Assembly (NCBI RefSeq): GCF_010015585.1
Contig: NW_022985067.1
Location: 1,192,437-1,256,436 of the forward strand
Direction: 5' to 3'
Length of the DNA stretch: 64,000 bases
DNA from: Eremomyces bilateralis CBS 781.70
Taxonomy: Eukaryota; Ascomycota; Dothideomycetes; Eremomycetales; Eremomycetaceae
How positions within the stretch are numbered: the first letter of the stretch is position 1; each line of letters opens with the position of its first letter. Below, one piece after another: positions 56,645 to 64,000 of this stretch. The translations under genes were made by a program, and so were the position numbers. The notes under the pieces were generated by a model, which searched no databases, was not told the origin of the DNA, and saw nothing but the letters and a program-made list of their open reading frames with translations.

Positions 56645-56656
56645 GGAGGGTTTTGT

Positions 56657-59600
56657 TCATGGGCAGCGACCGTTGATGGTTGGGCTTTTCTCGTTGCCAG
56701 GTGCCCATCCTTCGACTGGAATTCTAAAAATTTGGAATCCAATGCCGGAGACCACGATCTCAACCACGCCGTTGTAGCGGATGATGTTCAGACCCGATAT
56801 ATCAGCGACGGCACACGGTCTGCTCCCCAGACTGTTGACTATGATGGAGTCTGGACCACGGCAGGGCAGTCCCACCGAAACCCTCCACAGGCGGATTTTC
56901 TGGTCATTACCCGCCGTGACGGCAAGAATCCTCCAAACATCCCCTCTAGCTGCAGCACTGATGATCGCTGAGCCGGTCACTGCAGCGGTATGGGCACTTT
57001 GGACAACCACCGAAGAAACAATCAGCTTTTCGGGAGTCTGTTCGGCGAGCACGACGGATATGGCGTCATCGTCCCCGCCGGAGAGGATGAGAGCGCGGTC
57101 TTTGAGGTGGACGATAGAGGAGGTCATCACGGCGTTCTGATGGGCAGCCGTTTGGTGGACGAGGAGGCGGGAGAACGGGCCGATCTTGACGCCTGACGAC
57201 GGGGGTTGATCTTCATTGTGCTTCACGAATGCAAGGAATCCGTTTGTGCTCCCGATGACGGCGTAGTTGGTTGCGGCGAAGTTCAGCATGGCGCACTGGG
57301 TGAGGCAGTTAGTGGTGTATGTGAAAGTCATGAGGTGTGTCCATGTTGGTTTGTCGGGGCCGGTTTCGTATCGCCAGAGCTGTTCAATGTCAATATTACG
57401 AGTATCCTCAATTGTGGAGCCCTTGTACCTTGAGTTTCGAATTCGAGAACGCCATCGCGATCTTATACGAGCGCTCGGGTCCTCCCGACTCGCTCGTCGA
57501 GCCACCTTCCCCGACCGCCTGGAAGCAAGTGATCCGCAAGTCCGTCTCCGGGCGCGAGATCGGATACGTCGACTCGCGCGTGACCCCCAGTCCCAATATC
57601 GGCACTGCTTGAACCCTCCACACATAGAACTCCTCGAACCCCCCGCTGCTGAACAGTCGATCACCCGTTTCAGACCACTGCAGGTGTTGAATCCCCGTCG
57701 TATGCTGCCGGATCGTCGCTACCTGGACCAGTTCTGGCTCCCCGGCCGCCTTCGTCTCTCGATCCGCCGATTGATACTTGATAATCCGAATGTCTGTATC
57801 CTCCGCACCTGTGGCTATCAACGCCACCTCATCCTCCGACTCTGCCATCCGCCGTCGCGTGACATCACAAGCCTTGATCTCCCGCCCATGTAACCCCACC
57901 TTGACCGTCTTCGCAACCGGCCTTTCCTGCCGATGCAGTCGAAGTTTCCGCGCCTGCGTCCACACCAACGTACACGCTGGCATCCCGCCATCGTTAGGGA
58001 CGAGATGGAAGCACCACGAGCGGTGCGCGCCGCCGCAATCGATGCTGAGCAGCCGAGTTTCCGTGATCGCGTCGTAGGCGACGAACTGCCGCTGTTGGAA
58101 GCCGTAGATGATCAGGGTGCCTTGGGTCTTGTCGAAGGTCATTCCTTCTATGTCGAGGCCGAAGGGAGGTCGCAGTTCGTGGATTAAATCGGCGCGAGAT
58201 CGGGCGAGGTCGACATGGTGGATTTTGAGGAAGCCGTCTCGGCCAGTCGACGCAAGCCAGACCCCGGAGCTAGGGGTATCGAGGATCTTGATGGCTGTGA
58301 CAGCTTCTTCTCCATGCGCATGTTTGATGAACATACTCGGCTCCACTGAGTCGCCTCCGTGAGAACCTGCAGCAAGGTGTCCGTTCAGACTTCTAGTATA
58401 GAAACAGATATGTCCGTGCCGCGACCCAACCACCGCAATCGCATTGATCCCAGTTGAATCATATACTCCCGCCAAGCTAGTCGGAACGAGAGGCAACCCG
58501 CTCGCCGAGAAAAGCGTCATGGACATGAGGACATAGCTAGAGGCAAGCTCACCGTCCGCCATCTTCATCATGTACAGCTGCGGATCTCCAGCATGGTAGT
58601 TCAAGCAAGCCATCAACACCGGCGTTCGCGACGATGATGCGACTTGTCCGAACAGCAAACCAGTCACACGCCGCGGATCAAGTGTGATGGGAGTGAGTGA
58701 TTGTCGTGTTGGTTCGATTAGATATCCGATCGGTTGCTTGCCTACGAGGAACGCGACCCCCAATTCAGGAATGCTGGCCATCATAGCCAAGCCCGATAAT
58801 GATCCAATAGATCCGATGCCCTCTATGTGCCATTTGCTCACGCACCCAGCATCGCCGCTGTTTCGATCTATTCGTAGCAAGTTGCCAGAATTCATGGACA
58901 CGAGAATCGTGTCGTCAGCCACGAAGCAGAATGACCGAGCGAAATCGTTCTTCAGGACGACCATCGCGTCCATCGTGCTCTCGGTCCCTTCCATCTCATC
59001 GCTGTCCAGGCGAAATGGCGTGCAACCTAAACTCTGCACGTCCAAGAAGTCTGCCGCAGTCCAGTCTTCTTGTTCAATCACACGACCGTCGCCGTGCCCA
59101 TCCGCCGCATGGCAGAGAATGCGACCATCTGCGCCACCACTAAAAACGTCCACGGACCCATCCAGATTCCTCGCAACGCACACCGCCCACGCATGCTTCC
59201 CGGCATGCCCCACGAACGTCGACCGATGCGTGACCTGCAGTCCCCCTTCACACCACTGCAGATCCCTCACCTGTAACGATGCGTCCTCTCCTGCCGACAA
59301 TACGGCCGGCAAACTCTTGTCGGCGGAAAGGAGGTTCGAAAACCGAACGTCCCAGATGCGCGACTGATGCGCCCACACGGACGCTAGTGGTCGCGTGCTG
59401 GAGATGTCCTGCTCCAAGCTATCCTGGAACCCGAACCCGCTATACTGTGATCCCAGATGCAGCTCCGCGTCCTGAATCGACAAGTCCCGAGTCCGACCGT
59501 CCGCGTCGGAGACATCCCACACCCGAATCGTGCGATCGTCGCTGCAACTCGCGAGTAGCCGCCTCGGCGCGCGCAGATTGGGCGCGGCGATGGCGTCGGA

Positions 59601-60356
59601 GATGTCGAGGTCGAAGATGGAGCCCTCGTGGCCCGGGAGGATGTGGAGGATCGGGAAGGCGTTCTGCGATGCGGTGGTGCGGCAGGACCAGACACAGATC
59701 TCACCGTAACAGGATCCGGAGGCGATGAGGAGGTCGGAGGGGGTGGTCCATTTGATGCAAGCTGAGAAGAGCAGCGTTCGTGAATTAGGCTTTAGCTCTT
59801 GGACATGACTCTTGATGTGGAGCTGCGTTTGATTCTTTTGATTCTTTGTGTCTTCGTAGACTGCAACTTCGAAAAGCGTGACTCCATTATGCGCTGAGAC
59901 GGCCGCACCGATCACGCTCACCAATGACTTGACATGATTGCCATTAATGACTCCAGTAGGCGATCCATGCTCTTGAGGCCGCAATTGCGCGGACAGAACC
60001 CAGTCGTCCAGAATATGAAGTTTCCCAAGATGCAATTTGCACCCCCCATTTTCCGCTTCCGTAAATTCAAAAACCACAGCTTTTACACATCTTCCCCCAC
60101 GAACCACCAGCAGACATCGCGTATCTCCAACATCCCGAACGAGGATGTCATGGATCGACTGGGTCGCGAATACTTTTCCTTTGGTGTAGAGGGTGGATGA
60201 GGGGCGGTGGTAGACTTTGAGAAACGGACCTTCGGCGGAGAAGACGTAGGGGTGGAAGTGATTGAGAGCGGTGATGGGGATTCGGGTGGAGAGTTCAATA
60301 AGCGAGAGGGGCGGAGCGGAGGTTCTTGCTGGGAGGTCTACATCCCCGAGCGACAT
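56657..60356 (-). CDS. WDR6/Trm734(Rtt10)-like WD40 protein
   Basis: Exons 57429-60356 and 56657-57379 (49-bp intron, branch ATTGAC, phase 0) give 1216 residues. WD40 repeats fill the protein, for example SDLLIASGSCYGEICVWSC, LLASCSDDRTIRVWDV, VLSAGEDASLQVRDL and VFSGGADGRILCH. The N-terminal opening (LIELSTRIPITALNHFHP) and LKVYH fit the WDR6/Trm734 family, the partner of the methyltransferase Trm7/FTSJ1 that puts 2'-O-methyl on tRNA position 34. Without the intron the frame would run into a stop just after LKVQG; with it the last WD repeat block (VIGSTNGFLAFVKH, LILSGGDDDAISVV) is gained. Likely cytosolic. Confidence 0.88.
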
Positions 60357-60923
60357 TATATGTTCGGTGCTTTGTTGTATGCATAATTCGAAAATTTCCC
60401 ATTGATATCACGAACATTGAAGATGATTACTTTGAGTAAAATTAAAAGTGGTATATAATTTTAATCGTTGAATATTTATTTGGCTGTCATGGTCGAAAGG
60501 TAGAGAAGATGCAATGGATCCACTGCTTCTCCAACCCCAACCAAAAATTGCCAGCAGAGGGTGCCGAGTTCGAGCCCGACGGTGGCTTCCCACTCATGCA
60601 GGTAACTCATGATCGCTGTGGAAGTCTTAAGCAGAGAGATATTCTTGAGTCAAGCAATTGGGCAGAGGACTCTCTCCGTTGGACGGCGTTGCCCGATTAC
60701 ACTCACTCTGGGAAGGGTTGGCGGCGGTGGGAGTTGTAACAACTCTTTTTTACTCTTTTTTACTCTTTTAACTCTTGTTTGCCTTATCAATCAATATCCC
60801 AGTCCCGTCAATTCGGGATCATTTTATCAAAGAATGAGTTTTTTTTTGAGATTGAATTTATAGATAACTAGAGTAGGCATCTTTATTATAACTTTTGGTA
60901 GATCAATATATGAATTCCACGTC
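60357..60923. other. intergenic between two minus-strand genes
   Basis: AT-rich spacer. It contains a short TTTTTACTC-type repeat near 60747-60775. No gene seen. Confidence 0.5.
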
Positions 60924-62513
60924 TCAATCCCGACTTAACAAATCCATCACGCTCATCCCTACCCGATTCCTCCTCCCAACTACCTCACGCCGCCCCGTCT
61001 TCTCTTCCCCCTCCCTCCCTCCCCTCTCCTCCCCCCACCCCCTTCGATCCACATTCAACATCATCAACGCCGTCATCACCTCCACATCCTCCCTCGTGCT
61101 CCCCTCACTCCCTCCTCCACCCCCATCATCTCTCCCCGCCATCGCCGACCGCCCAAGCGAGAAATCAGGGGCCGTGATGGTGGGGTTGAACGAGTAGGAG
61201 AGGATAGAGTCGTGGCGGAGAGAGGGGTGCAGGGATGGGGAGGTGGCGGTGGATGGGGGGATGTGAGGGGATGAGAGGGTAGACGACGTGGGTTGGAGGG
61301 CGCGTGGGGAGATTAGAGGGGGGAAGTTCGGGGAGACAGAAGCGATCGAGGAAGCCTCTGTGCTGCTGGGTTGCTGGAGAGTGTATTCTCGTAGATCGGC
61401 GAGATTGGTCGGCGTGGGTGGAGATACATCGGACATGGCTAGGTCGCCGTCTAGGTCGCTGTGCGGTCCGTACGGTGAGAGGTCCTCGGGTGTTGCATCC
61501 GCGTGGTTTTGCACTTGCGGGAAGATGATCGGAGTGTTGCTCGCGGACGGATGAGCGGATCCAGCAACTGATCCAGACTGGCGATGGACGGTAGCAGGTC
61601 GCGATGCGACAAAATTCGAGGCGCTGGATCGTCTGGAGCGTTCGTTGACGCCGTTCAGATCGCCGACGCATTTCTCCAGGTACCGCATATACTCAATCGC
61701 AGCCTAGATAAGCCAGTCAACCCCCCCTCCCCCATCTGATCGCAAAACGGTAAGATCTCTCGCCAAACTCACCTGCAAAATCGCCAACTTATGCATCTCC
61801 TGCCCCGCGCATGCCGGAATCATCCCCTTCAACACTCCGAACTCCTCATTGATCTTACTCCGCCGCCGCCGCTCAATCAAACTATGCGCTGTCTTCCGCG
61901 CCGTCTTCCGCCCCGCCGCCGTACTCGCCCCACCCGCACTCTTCCGCCCTTTCCCGCCCCCATCCACCCTGCTCGGTCCCGTCGGCACAGAAGCTGGTGC
62001 TCCACCACTCGTGGCTCCGCTCCCGACACCGACATCCCCGCCAGCACTCCCCGTCTCCTTTGGCTCCATTTGGATGATCCTCCGTGCCCTCGTCGGTGGT
62101 GGCGGGAGCCGGTAGGCTTTGTCCGCCCGTCCCGCGTCCTCGGCATCATCGTCGTCCACTTTCGTCGCTTCGTTCGTGCGACCCCGCTGGTTGTGGCCCC
62201 CCTTCGTGGCGCGTCCGCTGGTCGCGGTGCTTGGGCGTTTCTTGCCATTGCTGGGTGATGTGCTGGTACCGCTCGGTGGTATCGGTGGTTGCGGCTCTGT
62301 TGATATGGGGAAGGGTTCTTGTTCGTGGAGGGTGGTCGCGTGGATCGGCAACGTGAGGCTGAGTGGTCGACATGCGCTGGATGTGCTGGTGGTAGAGGGG
62401 GGGAGGGCGGCAGGAGGAAGGGCGAAGGGGTCGAGGGAGGTGAGGGAGCCGCGCTTGGAGGCGGGGATGTCGGTGGAAGGCTGGGGGGTGGGGAGGGAGG
62501 TGGGAGGGGACAT
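60924..62513 (-). CDS. class-B bHLH transcription factor
   Basis: Exons 61773-62513 and 60924-61703 (69-bp intron, phase 0) give 506 residues. The ATG at 62513 (MSPPTSLPTPQ) was chosen; frame upstream of it is unlike protein. The bHLH lies at about residues 207-260: basic region HSLIERRRR with His, Glu and Arg in the positions that specify CACGTG, helix 1 INEEFGVLKGMI, loop ACAGQEM, and helix 2 HKLAILQAAIEYMRYLEKCV, split by the intron in the middle of helix 2. The rest is Ser/Pro/Gly-rich, with an Asp/Glu run before the bHLH, and looks disordered. Relatives include Pho4-like regulators of phosphate genes in fungi, but identity is not certain. Confidence 0.87.
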
Positions 62514-63051
62514 GGTGGGAGACAGGATAGATCTTGGAAATCTATATAGACGAGGATGTGCGATGTTCAGCGTGGGTTGGGAAGTCGTGGAAGGAGGGGA
62601 GTTTGTCTCGCGATGAGGTGGATGTTCGAAGAATGGGGTAGAGATTGGACTCGGCTGGCGCCCTGATCGGCGTGTCGAGGTCGTTATAATGAGTAGAAGG
62701 ATCTCAGTCTCATGCACCAAATTCAATTCGGATCATCTGGTTTCGATGTAGATCGAGAGACAAGTAGCAAGTGTAGATGGTATACGGATAGCACCGCAGC
62801 TTCCTATTCAATGAACAATGGACTTGAATGGATAAAAGATGCACTCAAGGTGCTGTGGGATTTGGTCGAGTGGACTGTGGAGGTGCCAGGGAGCGAAGTC
62901 TGCGAACACGACCGTAGTGCACACAATAGCACCAACTTGACTCCAACTAAATCAGACAAGAGAACAAGTAGAGGTACAGAATGAAAAGGACTAGGCCAGC
63001 TCTTTTACTCTGTTCTGCGATGGTAGGCAAGTATATCCACCCCGCGATCAT
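62514..63051. other. upstream region of the bHLH gene
   Basis: No separate gene is seen; the plus-strand frames are shadows. Includes the probable leader and promoter of the bHLH gene and the 3' flank of the small gene at 63052. Confidence 0.45.
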
Positions 63052-63494
63052 CTAAACCTCAAATGCCTCACCGATCGAACGCAGTACAGCCTGTCCGATT
63101 TGCGTCTCCAATTCCTCAACAGCCTCAACAGCAGCCAGCGAAGCCATCCCAAGGATTCCTGTCTCCGAACCCCCCTCCTCTTGCAAATACAACTGTGCCA
63201 TACGTTTCCAGGATTGCGTCGACGACACAGTGTCGTCCGTTCCGTCCATGCGCAGGAGGCACGCGACAGCATTGGCCGGTCCCATTGGTGCGTCTGCAAT
63301 TGAGCACGCGTTCAAGATCTGGGTGCGGATTGGATGGATGGATTGGGGGTCCAATTTGTGTGAAGGCGGCGGGTTCACTGCAGGGTTGAGATTTTAGAGG
63401 ATCCTGGGGATTGGTCACGTGGAGACGCGTTTTATTAGGTACCGAGGTTCGGTTGACGTGACGTGACGCGTTCTTTGAACACGATCTCTTCCAT
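63052..63494 (-). CDS. small protein of unknown function
   Basis: Exons 63443-63494 and 63052-63377 (65-bp intron with GTACCT donor and CTAAT) give 125 residues starting MEEIVFKERVTSRQPNL; an in-frame ATG 30 nt upstream is also possible. The downstream frame alone begins at GTG, and the phase-matched small exon supplies a proper ATG, which supports the model. The sequence is mixed alpha-helical (WKRMAQLYLQEEGG, VEAVEELETQIGQAVLRSI) with no signal peptide or membrane helix. Family not recognised. The promoter is shared with the gene that starts at 63856. Confidence 0.5.
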
Positions 63495-63855
63495 CTCAAC
63501 CCTTTCTGTTCTCAACCATCCCATTGTCTCTACTGTTGTGTAACTCTTTATGACTGGACTTAATGCCTCGTGAGTCATCAGCCGTCTTAGTAGCACTTCC
63601 AAAGCGGATAGGTCGATTGGTTACTGACAGCCAGCTGCCTGATTGGTGTAACAGGCAATGTGAAAGCTGCTGGTTTGGTTACTGCGTAGCTCAACTAATA
63701 TATGAATTTCTGTTTTTCTCCCTTTAGTCACATCAGTTCTGCTTCTATGGTTTAACATTTCTCAACATCAGAAAGACATCTCTAAAGAATCCCTACCATT
63801 GCCAACTTGAACCACTGTTTGCACTGTGTTGTTGATGCGAGCCGGAGTGACGATA
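63495..63855. promoter_or_regulatory. divergent promoter between small gene and right-edge gene
   Basis: About 360 bp between two divergent starts, with CCAAT-like and AT-rich sequence and a CACGTG near 63416 just beyond it in the intron of the small gene. Confidence 0.35.
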
Positions 63856-64000
63856 TGGACAACAATCAACCCGACGCATTTGATCTTCTCCAAGTAGTCT
63901 CCACGGCGCTTCGTCGCCATGCCTCGAAAGATGTCTTCGCGATCGGCGGCAAGATCGATGTCGAGACTCTCCAAACTACGAGCTCGGTCAATCAAGGCCC
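63856..64000 (+). CDS. start of an unidentified gene, cut by window edge
   Basis: An ATG at 63856 opens a frame of 48 codons that is still open at the window end (MDNNQPDAFDLLQVVSTAL, KIDVETLQTTSS). The helical, charged composition and even codon use look coding. Family cannot be told from this piece; everything downstream is outside the window. Confidence 0.5.

Noticed and set aside
60560-60580. GTTCGAGCCC resembling a tRNA B box
   Set aside because: No matching A box or cloverleaf could be drawn around it; no tRNA gene was found in the window.
62514-62726. Upstream extension of the bHLH protein
   Set aside because: Sequence before MSPPTS is low quality as protein and opens far upstream of the conserved part.
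1-64000. CRISPR arrays, rRNA genes, LTR elements
   Set aside because: No regularly spaced repeat array, rRNA segment or convincing LTR element was seen; none is expected for CRISPR in fungi.

Overview
The window reads as nuclear DNA of a filamentous ascomycete, most likely a Eurotiomycete of the Aspergillus/Penicillium kind. Evidence: many short introns (41-94 bp) with GTANGT-like donors and CTAAC/CTGAC-like branch sites; fungal-only families (Zn2Cys6 regulators, SAT4/rhodopsin-like membrane protein, AA9 LPMO, DHA2 transporter, NmrA-like reductase); and a Png1 that lacks its catalytic cysteine, as known from filamentous fungi. The species cannot be fixed from the sequence alone. Gene models below were built by joining open frames across GT-AG introns and checking that codon phase is kept at each junction.

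Layout. 0-30 kb is accessory: a gene-free left edge with decayed repeats; a seven-helix SAT4-type protein (1.8-2.8 kb); an AA9 LPMO (minus, 4.2-5.6 kb) divergent from a regulator carrying two C2H2 fingers plus a Zn2Cys6 cluster (6.4-9.3 kb); an unknown membrane protein (10.1-11.0 kb); and a 1160-residue alpha/beta hydrolase with a long disordered front (11.2-14.8 kb). From about 15.9 to 24.1 kb lies what looks like a dying polyketide cluster: a hotdog thioesterase (intact), an SDR remnant, fossil pieces of a non-reducing PKS, a DHA2 efflux pump that has lost a block of helices, and a Zn2Cys6 regulator. A small secreted protein and an orphan NmrA/EasG-like reductase follow.

29.5-64 kb is mostly core housekeeping: fatty-acid-hydroxylase-like protein, ribosomal protein eL6 divergent from proteasome receptor Rpn13, the p24 cargo receptor Emp24, a SANT-like nuclear protein, a feruloyl-esterase-like protein ending in RDEL, Utp4, Png1, an OSCA/Csc1 channel-like protein, the SAM37/metaxin import subunit, Opi10/Hikeshi, a WDR6/Trm734-like tRNA methylation partner, a class-B bHLH factor, a small unknown protein, and the start of a gene running off the right edge.

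The observations most worth following are the RDEL-tailed feruloyl-esterase relative whose nucleophile serine is replaced by glycine; the half-dead polyketide locus with at least one intact gene; the open frame with GD/RD repeats directly behind the stop of the SANT protein; the four CACGTG boxes between rpl6 and rpn13; and the 18-nt micro-exon in the LPMO gene.
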